DNA of 64,000 bases. Source: Streptomyces sp. NBC_00223. GTDB taxonomy: Bacteria; Actinomycetota; Actinomycetes; Streptomycetales; Streptomycetaceae. The DNA lies in the NCBI RefSeq assembly GCF_036199905.1, contig NZ_CP108109.1, forward strand, positions 3,829,501 to 3,893,500, in the 5' to 3' direction. Below the pieces are notes generated by a model, which worked only from the letters and a program-made list of their open reading frames with translations, was not told the origin of the DNA and made no database searches. Positions 44,107-52,307 of this stretch are shown here, piece after piece (position 1 is the first letter of the stretch; the number at the start of each line of letters is the position of its first letter). A program made the translations under genes and the position numbers.

Positions 44107-44409
44107 CGGACGCGGCACCGCGTCGGACGCGTCTGACCGACCGCCGCAACCGCCGGCCCCGACCCGGGCCCGAAGGCCGTGCCGACAGCGGCGGGCGAGG
44201 CGACCCGGCGGATCTGACGCAGCGCCGGACGACCACGTGCGGCAGGCGCGCCCCGGCAACCACCGGGCCGGGCCTCGGGCCCGAAGCCCGTGACCGGCGG
44301 AGTCACGGCCCGGTGGAACCGAGGTGCGCTGTCGCGGACCCACGCCGTGCCGCGCGAGGCGATCCGCCCGGCCCAGCGGGCCTGCCGCCTCACGCCGCAC
44401 GGCCGGGCG
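44107..44409. other. Gap after the exopolysaccharide operon
   Basis: 303 nt between convergent genes with no gene and no clean terminator. Several imperfect GC-rich inverted repeats are visible (for example GGGCCCGAAGGCC and GGGCCCGAAGCCC). Confidence 0.4.
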
Positions 44410-44868
44410 TCACCAGGCGTTCGGGCCCGCCACCATGCGGGTCGCGCCGTTGAGCCGGTTGAAGAGGTTGGTCACGCCGATCATCAGGACGATCGCGGCG
44501 AGCTGTTCCTCGTCGTAGTGCGCGGCGGCCGCCGCCCAGATCTCGTCGGTGACGCCCGGCGCGCCGTCGGCGATCCGGGTCGCCGCCTCGGTGAGCGCGA
44601 GCGCGGCCCGCTCGGCGTCGGTGAAGTACGGCGCCTCACGCCAGGCCGCGACCGCGAAGAGCCGTTCGTCGCTCTCTCCGCCCTTTTTGGCGGCCCGCGC
44701 GCCCGCGTCGACGCACGCGCTGCACCCGTTGATCTGGCTGGCCCGCAGATGGACCAGCTCCAGCGTGGCCGACGCCACCCCACCCTTCGAGGTGGCCTTG
44801 TACAGGTCGAGGACCGCCGGCATCGCGCCGGGGACGATCTGCGCCGGGTTCTTCATACGTGCCTGCAT
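44410..44868 (-). CDS. AhpD-like / carboxymuconolactone decarboxylase family protein
   Basis: A 152-aa all-helical protein of the AhpD-like fold. The redox site is NGCSACVDAGARAAKKGG, that is CxxC followed by a conserved histidine-position region (here with A/D instead of the usual H), and E before it in ATLELVHLRASQ. ATG 44868 is preceded by GGAGGG. The probable role is alkylhydroperoxidase-type peroxide defence. The missing His after the second Cys suggests reduced or different activity. Confidence 0.82.
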   Translation of the reverse strand: MQARMKNPAQIVPGAMPAVLDLYKATSKGGVASATLELVHLRASQINGCSACVDAGARAAKKGGESDERLFAVAAWREAPYFTDAERAALALTEAATRIADGAPGVTDEIWAAAAAHYDEEQLAAIVLMIGVTNLFNRLNGATRMVAGPNAW

Positions 44869-44970
44869 CGTTGCTGCCCTCCGGGGCTCTCGTGTGTTCG
44901 CCTTGCACCTCACTGACCGATCCGGGCGGCGAAGTGTGACCGAAGGAAGGGAACGTTTTCGAAGAACTCT

Positions 44971-46299
44971 CTACGGGGTGGCCACCGGCGCCGCGGACTC
45001 CCTCGGCCGGAGCTCCACGCAGACCTGACCGCTGTCGTAGGTCACCTTGAGCGTGTCGGTGAGCTCCATCGGCACGCAGGACGCGGCGGACGCACCGGCC
45101 GGCGCGGCGCTCCCCGCACCCGTGACGGCCGGGGCCGAAGTCGGCGTTGGTGTCGGAGTCGGCGTCGGCGTGCCGCCCGGACTCGCGGCCGCCGCCGTAC
45201 CCCCGGCGGGCGCGGTCTTCCGCGCGTACAGCAGCGCCCGGTACACCTGCGACGCCTTCGGGTTCTCCGTGCACTGGAGCACACCGTGCGGGCAGTAGTC
45301 GGTGAGCGTCTGGTAGAGCGGCCGGTGCGCGAAGATCCACTCCAGCATCAGGCTCATGTAGTCGGGGTCGTCGCCGTTCCTGAACAGCCCCCACTCCGGG
45401 TACGAGATCGGCTTCTTGTGCGCGGCCGCGAAGTCCACCTGCGCCTGGAGTCCGTACGGTTCGGTCACCTCGTCGAAGAAGGTCTCGCCGCGCGGCTGAT
45501 CGTAGGAGTCCATGCCGATGACGTCGACGGAGGCGTCGCCCGGGTAGCACTCGGTCCAGGCGATGGCGTCCTGGCCGCGGTTCGGCGCGAAGTCGAAGCG
45601 GAAGTGCTGCCCGGGCACCGCCCGCATGGCGGTGACGATCCGCTTCCAGTACGTCTTCCAGTCCGCCGGATCGGGGCCGCAGCGATGGGTGTAGGTGGTG
45701 CCGTTCATCTCCCAGCCGAGCACGATCACCGTGTCGGGCACGCCCAGCTTCACCAGGCGGCGGGCGAGGGCCGTGAAGTGGGCGTCGTTCGCGCCGCGCG
45801 CGCCCGAGCGGATCCGGTCGCGCACCTCCTGGTCGGAGAGGTGGTCCTCGTTGTTCTGCTGCATCGGCACGTTGAGCACGAACATCCGGCCGGACGCGGC
45901 CCGGGTCCACTGCGCCCAGGGCTGGAGCAGTTCGTCGTCGCCCTCGATGCTCTCCCAGTTGTCGCCGGGCAGATAGGTGTGGCCGACCCGGACCTCGGTG
46001 CCGCCGAGCCAGGTCTGGAGCTCGGCCAGGCTCGCCACACCGTCGGCGCCCGAGTCGGTGAACGCGCCCAGCGGGGACAGCTCGCCCGCGAGCGGGACGG
46101 CGAAGAAGGGCGCGGACGCGGCCGGGTCGGCGGATCCAGAGGAAGCGGCCGTCGTCTCTTCGGAAGCGGAGTCGGCGACTGCGCCGGAGCCGGGCGTCGC
46201 CTCGTCGCCGAGCGCGGACGTCGCCGGGCCGGACAGCAGCAGGGCGGCCGCGACCGCTCCGAGGCCCGTTCTCGTCCACCACTGACGGCGGTCGGCCAT
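44971..46299 (-). CDS. Secreted GH26 glycoside hydrolase
   Basis: A 442-aa protein with a signal peptide ending near residue 31 (TSALG). The GH26 catalytic barrel spans about 60-355, with acid/base E197 in VLGWEMNG and nucleophile E302 in SYPEWG. A (PT)-repeat linker (TPTPTPTPTPT) and a small C-terminal domain with two cysteines (SCVPMELTDTLKV, SGQVCVELRP) follow. GH26 enzymes are mainly beta-mannanases and related glycanases. Its location next to the exopolysaccharide operon suggests trimming or release of that polymer, but a role in nutrition is equally possible. RBS: GAGGAGC. Confidence 0.88.
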   Translation of the reverse strand: MADRRQWWTRTGLGAVAAALLLSGPATSALGDEATPGSGAVADSASEETTAASSGSADPAASAPFFAVPLAGELSPLGAFTDSGADGVASLAELQTWLGGTEVRVGHTYLPGDNWESIEGDDELLQPWAQWTRAASGRMFVLNVPMQQNNEDHLSDQEVRDRIRSGARGANDAHFTALARRLVKLGVPDTVIVLGWEMNGTTYTHRCGPDPADWKTYWKRIVTAMRAVPGQHFRFDFAPNRGQDAIAWTECYPGDASVDVIGMDSYDQPRGETFFDEVTEPYGLQAQVDFAAAHKKPISYPEWGLFRNGDDPDYMSLMLEWIFAHRPLYQTLTDYCPHGVLQCTENPKASQVYRALLYARKTAPAGGTAAAASPGGTPTPTPTPTPTSAPAVTGAGSAAPAGASAASCVPMELTDTLKVTYDSGQVCVELRPRESAAPVATP

Positions 46300-46616
46300 C
46301 GTCGCTCCTCGATCAGTAGCACCGGCGCCGGAAAGACACCTCGTCCCGTTAAGTCATAACGTATGAAGAACTTATTCTCCGTATTCTCCTGCCGCCCGTG
46401 TGTCCGCACATGAATTCGACCGGGCGCGCCGCGCCGCGCATTGGCGGACAGCGAATTACCGCTACCCCGCTATTACCGGCAGGAAGCCCAGGGCGATATC
46501 ACTCGGGCGGATGAATTTTCGGCTTACCCTCACTGATAATCCGCCGTTTCTCACCCCTACGGCTGCAAGATGAGCCGCGTCGACGACCGGCCGCGGGCGA
46601 ATGGGAGAACTCGGAC
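46300..46616. promoter_or_regulatory. Divergent region GH26 / melC
   Basis: 317 nt without a gene. The segments 46340-46380 (GTCATAACGTATGAAGAACT) and 46495-46545 (GATGAATTTTCGGCTTACCC) are clearly richer in A+T than the surroundings and probably hold the two promoters; no hexamer pair is convincing enough to name. Confidence 0.4.
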
Positions 46617-47078
46617 ATGGTGACGCGCAGGAGAGTGCTCAGAACCGGCCTCACCACGGTGACCGCCGCGGCCGCTACGACGGCGGCGCTGTGGCCGATG
46701 CTCGCCGCCGGAGAGCCGGGCACCACGGCGACGGACACGGCATACACAGCGAACTCAGCGGACACAGCGGACGGCAAGGACGCCGGGGCCCCGGGGGCCG
46801 GGGCCGCTCAGACGCCGCCGGCGGACGGCACGGGCGCGGTGCTCTTCGACGAGGTCTATCGGGGACGCCGTATCCAGGGCTACGACTCGGCCGCGCCCAG
46901 CGGGGTGGAGATCCTCGTGGACGGACGTCCCCTTGAGGTCATGCGGCGGGTGGACGGCAGCCTGATCAGCATGGCCAACCACTACCAGCCGTACCCGACC
47001 CCGCGCGAAACCGCCCGGGCCGCGGTCGACGTGATCGGACGGGCCCCGCTGTCCGCGATCGCCCCGCACCACCACTGA
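46617..47078 (+). CDS. melC1: Tyrosinase cofactor / copper chaperone MelC1
   Basis: A 153-aa protein that delivers copper to tyrosinase and carries it through the Tat pathway. The N-terminus has a twin-arginine signal (TRRRVLRTGLTTVTAAAATT). The conserved part starts at VLFDEVYRGRRIQGYD and includes VEILVDGRPLEVMRR, SMANHYQPYPTPRE and a histidine-rich end (APHHH). It is 27 nt upstream of melC2. GGGAG precedes ATG 46617. Confidence 0.93.
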   Translation: MVTRRRVLRTGLTTVTAAAATTAALWPMLAAGEPGTTATDTAYTANSADTADGKDAGAPGAGAAQTPPADGTGAVLFDEVYRGRRIQGYDSAAPSGVEILVDGRPLEVMRRVDGSLISMANHYQPYPTPRETARAAVDVIGRAPLSAIAPHHH

Positions 47079-47105
47079 TCGACCGATGTCGAGGGGACCC
47101 GTCCG

Positions 47106-47975
47106 GTGTACACCCGTGTGAACCAGCGGAATCTGACCAGCGCCCAGCGCGCGCGGTTCGTCCAGGCCGTCCTGGAACTCAAGCGAAGGGGCGGGTACGA
47201 CAAGTACGTCAGGCTGCACGGCCAGTACTTCGCCGCCGACGGCGAGACCGGACTGCGGGTGGCCCACATGGCGCCCACGTTCTTCCCCTGGCACCGGCAG
47301 TTCCTGCTCACCTTCGAGGGCGAACTGCGCGGTATCGACCCGCAGGTCACCGTCCCGTACTGGGACTGGACCCGGGACAGAGCGGCGGACTCACCGCTGT
47401 GGGACCCGGACTTCATGGGCGGCGACGGACGGGACCGCGACGGCCAGGTGACGACCGGCCCCTTCGCGTACCGGACCGGCGACTGGCCGATCGTCTACGG
47501 CGTCACCAACGAGCGCTATCTGACCCGGAACATCGGCCGCCCGGACCGGCCGATCGTGCTGCCGACGGCGGCCGAGCTGAACGACGCGCTGACGACGGCG
47601 GTCTACGACACCGCGCCGTGGAACTCCGGGCAGAACACGCGGGGCTTCCGCAACAAGATCGAGGGGTGGACGGTCAGCGACACCCAGGGCGGCTATCTGC
47701 ACAACCGGGTGCATCAGTGGGTCGGCGGCCACATGATCGGCGGCACCTCACCGAACGATCCGGTGTTCTGGCTGCACCACGCCTTCATCGACCTGATCTG
47801 GGCCCGCTGGCAGCGGGCGCACCCCGGCTCCGGCTACCTGCCCGCCCGGCCGCTGTCGGCGGCGGACCCCCAGCACGGCCGGGTGATCAGCGCGGACGAG
47901 CCGATGCCGCCCTTCGACGTGAAGCCGTCGGAACTGTGGGACCACCGCAGGTTCTATACGTACGAGGAGGGCTGA
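47106..47975 (+). CDS. melC2: Tyrosinase MelC2
   Basis: A 289-aa type-3 copper monooxygenase that oxidises tyrosine and o-diphenols to quinones, leading to melanin. CuA ligands H38 (VRLHGQYF), H54 (VAHMAP) and H63 (FPWHRQF) are at the classical Streptomyces positions. CuB ligands are H199, H203 (YLHNRVHQW) and H225 (FWLHHAF), spaced 4 and 22 as expected but nine residues later than in the usual 273-aa enzymes. So there is a small insertion between the two copper sites. It has no signal peptide and depends on MelC1 for export. GTG start after GAGGGGA. Confidence 0.95.
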   Translation: MYTRVNQRNLTSAQRARFVQAVLELKRRGGYDKYVRLHGQYFAADGETGLRVAHMAPTFFPWHRQFLLTFEGELRGIDPQVTVPYWDWTRDRAADSPLWDPDFMGGDGRDRDGQVTTGPFAYRTGDWPIVYGVTNERYLTRNIGRPDRPIVLPTAAELNDALTTAVYDTAPWNSGQNTRGFRNKIEGWTVSDTQGGYLHNRVHQWVGGHMIGGTSPNDPVFWLHHAFIDLIWARWQRAHPGSGYLPARPLSAADPQHGRVISADEPMPPFDVKPSELWDHRRFYTYEEG

Positions 47976-48101
47976 CGCCCGCGAAGGGAGCGAGCAGAAA
48001 GCCCGACCAAAAAACACGCGGGCTGACGCCCCAGCTCCCGCAGTGGGCGGTCGGGGCGCCGACCCGGCCTATCCCCGCCGGGGAGCGGCCGGGGCAGGGG
48101 A

Positions 48102-48135
48102 ACGGCCTCCCGCACGCGAGGTGACGGGAGGCCGT
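48102..48135. terminator. Hairpin terminator of the third chaplin gene
   Basis: The 11-bp perfect stem ACGGCCTCCCG / CGGGAGGCCGT has a 12-nt loop. It lies 13 nt after the chaplin stop on the minus strand and also faces the melC transcript. Confidence 0.8.
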
Positions 48136-48147
48136 ACAGGCACCGGA

Positions 48148-48435
48148 TCAGTACTGGGCACCGTTGTCGCCGCCACCGGCGCCGCCGAAACCGGTGGAGG
48201 AGTTCTCGCACTGGTTGCCGAACGCCGGGTTGAGCAGCCCGATAATGTCGATGGTGTTGCCGCAGAGGTTGATCGGAACGTGCACGGGAACCTGCAGGAG
48301 GTTGCCGGAGAGCACACCCGGCGAACCGACCGCGGCACCCGCGGCACCGGCGTCGGCAGCGGCCACACCGGCGCCACCGGCCAGAACGGCACCCGCGGCG
48401 GCGGTGATCGCCGCAGCCTTTGCGATACGCGACAT
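48148..48435 (-). CDS. Chaplin with short C-terminal extension
   Basis: A 95-aa protein with a signal peptide to about residue 28 (GAGVAAA). The chaplin domain is GAAVGSPGVLSGNLLQVPVH, VPINLCGNTIDIIGLLNPAF, GNQCEN with both conserved cysteines. A Gly/Ser/Asn tail of about 18 residues (SSTGFGGAGGG...) extends beyond the usual end of short chaplins. No sorting signal is present. GGGAG precedes ATG 48435. It is secreted and probably part of the hydrophobic fibrillar coat. Confidence 0.93.
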   Translation of the reverse strand: MSRIAKAAAITAAAGAVLAGGAGVAAADAGAAGAAVGSPGVLSGNLLQVPVHVPINLCGNTIDIIGLLNPAFGNQCENSSTGFGGAGGGDNGAQY

Positions 48436-48468
48436 CAAGATCTCCCTGAGACGAAACGACGAAACACA

Positions 48469-48485
48469 GCCGCAGGACCTGCGGC
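48469..48485. promoter_or_regulatory. Perfect palindrome in the chaplin leader
   Basis: GCCGCAGGACCTGCGGC is a 17-nt sequence with 7-bp arms (GCCGCAG / CTGCGGC). It is 34-50 nt upstream of the chaplin ATG and could be an operator or an mRNA hairpin. The rest of 48436-48785 holds no gene. Confidence 0.5.
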
Positions 48486-48785
48486 CTTTTGACGACCTGC
48501 GCAACGGGCCGAGTTCGCCGATGGTCACGCAAGTTGAGCTGAACCGGTGACGGCGTACCGGAATACGCCGTCACGGTGAACGGCCGCCCGTAATGGAATA
48601 CCTGTGCGACCGGCGGACATAACCCTGAAGAACGTCGCGGCGGAAACACACGGGGGGCTCATGCGGGACATCTGACGGAAATCCGGTCGGACAACTCCAC
48701 GAACGGGGGAATCCCGCGCCCTGCCGTCCCCCGGTGAGGTGACATCCGCCGGGAAAGGGGCCGCTCGGCCGTTAGGGTCCGGCCC

Positions 48786-49283
48786 ATGAGCCAGACCAAC
48801 ACGGCGTCCGCGCCGTCACTCCAGAGCCGCCTGGGCACCCTCGTGGTGATCCCGTGGGCCGGCGCATACGAGGACGGCGCCGACATGCCGTTCCTGATGG
48901 CGTACTCGCTCGGCGACGGGGTGGACGGGCCCGAGGGGACGGGGGACGCGGTGACCGCCGCGGCCAAGGAGATCGGGCTGCCGGTGGGCGGCGCGATCCT
49001 GGAGATCGAGCACGCCCCGAAGGTACCGGTCAAGCTGCTCGTCGAGGGCGGCAAGGCGGTCCTCACCATGCCGTATCTGCATGTGACCTGCCCGGTCCCC
49101 GACCAGTGGACGGCGGCTGCCCGGGCGCGCGGCCGGGTGTACGTCATCCTCGCCTCCCGCCCCTGGCCCACGGCCGCCCCCGGCACGGAGGTCACCGAGG
49201 AGGCGCTGCGCGCGTTCGCCTCCGACGAGGACGTGCTGCGCTCGGCCGCGCACTGCCTGGTTCCGATCGGCTCGCTGAGGTAG
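48786..49283 (+). CDS. Conserved actinomycete protein (DUF5949-like)
   Basis: A 165-aa soluble protein without a signal peptide. The readable segments LGTLVVIPWAGAYEDGADMP, FLMAYSLGDGVDGPEGTG and EIEHAPKVPVKLLVEGGKAV suggest an alpha/beta domain. I associate the pattern with the DUF5949 family of streptomycetes, from memory only. Function unknown. It is followed by a very strong hairpin. Confidence 0.65.
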   Translation: MSQTNTASAPSLQSRLGTLVVIPWAGAYEDGADMPFLMAYSLGDGVDGPEGTGDAVTAAAKEIGLPVGGAILEIEHAPKVPVKLLVEGGKAVLTMPYLHVTCPVPDQWTAAARARGRVYVILASRPWPTAAPGTEVTEEALRAFASDEDVLRSAAHCLVPIGSLR

Positions 49284-49316
49284 CCACCGCGCGCCTCACG
49301 CCTCACGCCACACGCC

Positions 49317-49355
49317 GAAGGGCGTCCCCTCCCGCGCCGGGAGGGGACGCCCTTC
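49317..49355. terminator. Strong bidirectional hairpin
   Basis: The 17-bp perfect stem GAAGGGCGTCCCCTCCC / GGGAGGGGACGCCCTTC has a 5-nt loop. It sits between convergent stop codons at 49283 and 49379. Confidence 0.9.
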
Positions 49356-49378
49356 GTACGGACGGCAACGGCCGCCGG

Positions 49379-49642
49379 TCAGCCGTTGACCAGCTCGTTC
49401 CCCGCGCTGACCGCGTCCGCCCCGGCCCGCACGGCCTTCTTGACGGCGGAGACCTTCTGGCTCACGCCGGTCTCCTGGAGCGCCCCGGAGGTGGCCGTCC
49501 CGGCCTGCTCCCCCGCGGCCTGTGCGGTCACCGCGGTACTGGTCAGCGTGCTGCTCAGGTCGGCGGCCTGTGCGACGGGTGCGGCGGCGGCCAGCAGGAA
49601 GGAACCGGCGGCGGCTGTGGTGAGGATTCGGCATACGTTCAT
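49379..49642 (-). CDS. Small secreted protein
   Basis: An 87-aa protein with a signal peptide (ILTTAAAGSFLLAAAAPVAQ, cleavage about residue 27). The mature 60 residues are Ala/Thr/Val-rich and probably helical (QKVSAVKKAVRAGADAVSAG). No cysteines are present after cleavage. I do not recognise it. Its size, export signal and neighbourhood (a chaplin 1 kb away) suggest a cell-surface role, without further evidence. The ribosome-binding site is weak. Confidence 0.6.
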   Translation of the reverse strand: MNVCRILTTAAAGSFLLAAAAPVAQAADLSSTLTSTAVTAQAAGEQAGTATSGALQETGVSQKVSAVKKAVRAGADAVSAGNELVNG

Positions 49643-49948
49643 GCCCGGCACAACGCCCCAACCCCCCGCGAGGGCACGCCTCACCCACCCTCCGTCACCC
49701 CGCGTCCACCCGGTTCACTCTTCGGGCGGCACCGAGGCCCCGCGAGGGCGCCACGGGGGTCCTACGGGGCCGCGCGGAGGGGCCGTACGGAGGCCGCGCA
49801 GACGGACGTACGGGGGCCGCGCGGCGGCGGTCCGGGACCCTGTTGCCCGTCCGTGACAACTACCGCACAGCGCGGCGACGTTGCCTCGGCACGCTGTACT
49901 CAGCGCAGTGTGCGCACCGCCGACACCGTTCGTTCTGGGGGAACCGTC
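49643..49948. other. Divergent gap upstream of the lipoprotein gene
   Basis: 306 nt without a gene. It shows small direct repeats (GGCCGTACGGAGGCCGCGC and GGACGTACGGGGGCCGCGC, about 49780-49825). No clear promoter pair was found. Confidence 0.4.
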
Positions 49949-51040
49949 ATGCCCGCTTCCGGCCGCCGTCGCAATCGCCGCAGCACCGCAGCCGCCGTCG
50001 CGCTCACCGCGGGCATCACCGCGGGCGCCGCCCTGCTGCTCTCCGCGTGCGGGCCGAACGACCCGGTGGCCGACCCCGCGACCGCCCCGACGGCGAACGG
50101 CAGCGCGGCGGCGGCCGGTTCGGGGTCCGGCAAGGGGTCCGGCAAGGGCGCGGACGGCAGCGCCCAGGCGCCGAGCGCGACCGTGTCCGCCAAGCCGGCC
50201 GGCTCCTCGGCCACCCTCAACGGCACCGCGAACAACGGACTGACCATCAGCGACGGCACCCGCTACGTCGTGATGAACGGCACCCGCGTCGACTTCGGCA
50301 CCGAGGTCCGCGACCTGGCCTGGTCCCCGAACGGCGCCAAGGCCGTCTTCATCGACGGCGACGGCGACCTCGCGGTCAGCGACCCCGACGGCGGCGGCCG
50401 GGTGATCGCCGCGAAGAACCCCGGCGGCCAGACCTGGTCGCACCCCACCTGGCAGATCCGCCCGGACTACTCGGACCCCGATGTGCGGACGAACCACCTC
50501 ATCTTCGTGGTCCGCTCCGGCGGCGTCTCCAAGCTCTACCGGGTACCCGCCACGGGTCAGTACGCCACTCCCAAGGCGCTGAGCCTCGGCTCCGCTTCAG
50601 GCGAGGACGCCAAGCCGCTGCCGCAGACCGGCAACATCTGGCCGAACGCCGCCGGAAACCATGGCACCTCGGTGTACGCCAACTCCGCCGACGGTGAGGT
50701 CTACATCCGCGACGACTACCTGCGGCAGCAGGGCTACCAGCTCACCCAGGGCTCCGAGCCCGCGCTGTCGCCCACGCCCGACCAGCTCGACATCGTCTTC
50801 GTCCGCTCAGTCGGCGGCCACGACCACCTCTTCGTCGAGCACTCCGCTGACGACGGCCCGGTGTACAAGGACCTCACCCCGCACGCCACCACCGACTACA
50901 CCGAGCCCGCCTGGTCCCCCGACGGCCGTACCATCGCCGCCCGTACCGCCGACGGCGTCGTGACACTGCCGGCCGACGGCTCGCGGGCGCCCGTGAAGGT
51001 GTCCGGCTACCAGGGGCTGCCCGCCTACCGGACCTCCTGA
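49949..51040 (+). CDS. Beta-propeller lipoprotein
   Basis: A 363-aa lipoprotein. The lipobox LLLSAC puts lipidated C34 at the start of the mature protein. A flexible Gly/Ser/Ala spacer (to about residue 90) leads to a domain with WD40/TolB-like blades: DLAWSPNGAKAVFIDGDGDL, QGSEPALSPTPDQLDIVFV, EPAWSPDGRTIAARTADGV. Lipoproteins of this type line the outer face of the membrane and are often linked to signalling or cell-wall functions; the specific role is unknown. ATG with GGGGGA. The last 16 nt overlap the convergent gene at 51025. Confidence 0.78.
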   Translation: MPASGRRRNRRSTAAAVALTAGITAGAALLLSACGPNDPVADPATAPTANGSAAAAGSGSGKGSGKGADGSAQAPSATVSAKPAGSSATLNGTANNGLTISDGTRYVVMNGTRVDFGTEVRDLAWSPNGAKAVFIDGDGDLAVSDPDGGGRVIAAKNPGGQTWSHPTWQIRPDYSDPDVRTNHLIFVVRSGGVSKLYRVPATGQYATPKALSLGSASGEDAKPLPQTGNIWPNAAGNHGTSVYANSADGEVYIRDDYLRQQGYQLTQGSEPALSPTPDQLDIVFVRSVGGHDHLFVEHSADDGPVYKDLTPHATTDYTEPAWSPDGRTIAARTADGVVTLPADGSRAPVKVSGYQGLPAYRTS

Positions 51041-51618
51041 GCCCGCGCGGCCAGTTCGGCGCGCAGCTCGTCGAGGTGCGCGTCGGCCGTGTCGTGCGGC
51101 AGGAACTCGACCACGTCGAGGAAACGGAACAGCGTCTGCGTCGGCGTGATCGCGAACTCGTAGTCCGCGAACCCGACGACCGCGCCCGACTCGCCCCGCA
51201 CCGCGCCCCGTACGACATGCGCCGTCATGTCGTCGGGGCCCTCGGCCGCCAGACCGCGCCGGGCGTTGGGCCGGGCCAGATACGGGCACACCATCGAGGC
51301 GTAGAGCATGCACGCCCGGTGGCCGGGGCCCTCCAGGGTGGGCGCGAGATTGCGGTACGGCCGGCCCGCCGCCAGCGCCTCGGCGATCGCCCCGCTCTCC
51401 GTGGCGCCCACCACCCGCCACACCGGGCCGCGCGGCATCAGCGTGCCGCACACCGAACACAGCCGCCGCCGGGCGCACTCGGCGCTGCGGGCGGGGTCGG
51501 TCAGCGCGAACTGCGGCTGCTCGTCCGCCCACGGAGTGATCGCCGGTACGGGGTAGCCGCGGACGTCGTGGGGCCGGGCCTCGACGGACGGCGGCTCGGG
51601 AACGGCTTCGAAACGCAT
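51025..51618 (-). CDS. Cys-containing hypothetical protein
   Basis: A 197-aa soluble protein. A CSVCG motif around residue 54 and cysteines in GHRACMLYASMVCPYLARP may bind zinc or another metal. The rest is mixed alpha/beta (GAVVGFADYEFAITPTQTLF). No family recognised. ATG 51618 with AGGGGC. It overlaps the convergent lipoprotein gene by 16 nt. Confidence 0.65.
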   Translation of the reverse strand: MRFEAVPEPPSVEARPHDVRGYPVPAITPWADEQPQFALTDPARSAECARRRLCSVCGTLMPRGPVWRVVGATESGAIAEALAAGRPYRNLAPTLEGPGHRACMLYASMVCPYLARPNARRGLAAEGPDDMTAHVVRGAVRGESGAVVGFADYEFAITPTQTLFRFLDVVEFLPHDTADAHLDELRAELAARAQEVR

Positions 51619-51711
51619 GGGCCCCTGCCTATCAGGCCGTTCGGCTCCGGGTGAAGGGTGGCCCGGCCGACGGGCGGTGGGCCAGGAGCGCGGGCTCGTA
51701 CCCCGACCGGC

Positions 51712-52131
51712 TCAGCCCGCCTGGGCGTTGCCTTCCGGCTGACCCGCGCGCCAGTCGGCCACGACCTGTTCGGCGTCGAAGGGCGCGAGGCCCAGCGGCG
51801 GGCCCTCCGGCGGGCGCCTGATCGCTGCCTCGATCTTCTCGTTGATCTCCGCGACGATCCGCCGTACCTGTCCCTCGGAGCGGGCCCGCGACACGGCCTC
51901 CACCGCGTCCTCCGCCTCCTTGCGCAGCAGCAGCGACGGCGGCAGGAAGGACAGCCCCTCGCGCTGCATCTTCCCCTTGATCCACCACATCTCGTCGTAA
52001 GGGGTGTTCAGCGACGGCAGCGGCTTGCCGACGCCCGGCAGGTCGGCGAAGTCACCGCGCGCCTCGGCCTCGCGGATCTGCTTGTCGACCCATGTCTCGA
52101 AGGGGACACCCGGCGGCTTGCGTTCGGTCAT
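51712..52131 (-). CDS. DnaJ-homologue-type DUF1992 protein
   Basis: A 139-aa protein with the DUF1992 pattern close to its start: FETWVDKQIREAEARGDFAD, LPGVGKPLP, TPYDEMWWIKGKMQREGLSF, LPPSLLLRKE. A helical segment (SEGQVRRIVAEINEKIEAAI) follows. Members are widespread in bacteria and are sometimes annotated DnaJ subfamily C member 28-like. Function not established. Confidence 0.85.
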   Translation of the reverse strand: MTERKPPGVPFETWVDKQIREAEARGDFADLPGVGKPLPSLNTPYDEMWWIKGKMQREGLSFLPPSLLLRKEAEDAVEAVSRARSEGQVRRIVAEINEKIEAAIRRPPEGPPLGLAPFDAEQVVADWRAGQPEGNAQAG

Positions 52132-52307
52132 GCCTCACTCCTCGGTCCGAAGGCTCGGGCGGCGGCGCCCACGCCTTCGAGGCTACAAGGAGAGCCGGGG
52201 TTCGGGCGGGGCCGGGTACGAACCGGTCCTCGGCACATCGGTCCGCCGGCGAACCCGGCCGCGCCGCCGGGCCCGCCGGAACGCGGACGCGCGTCGTACC
52301 CCCCCGC

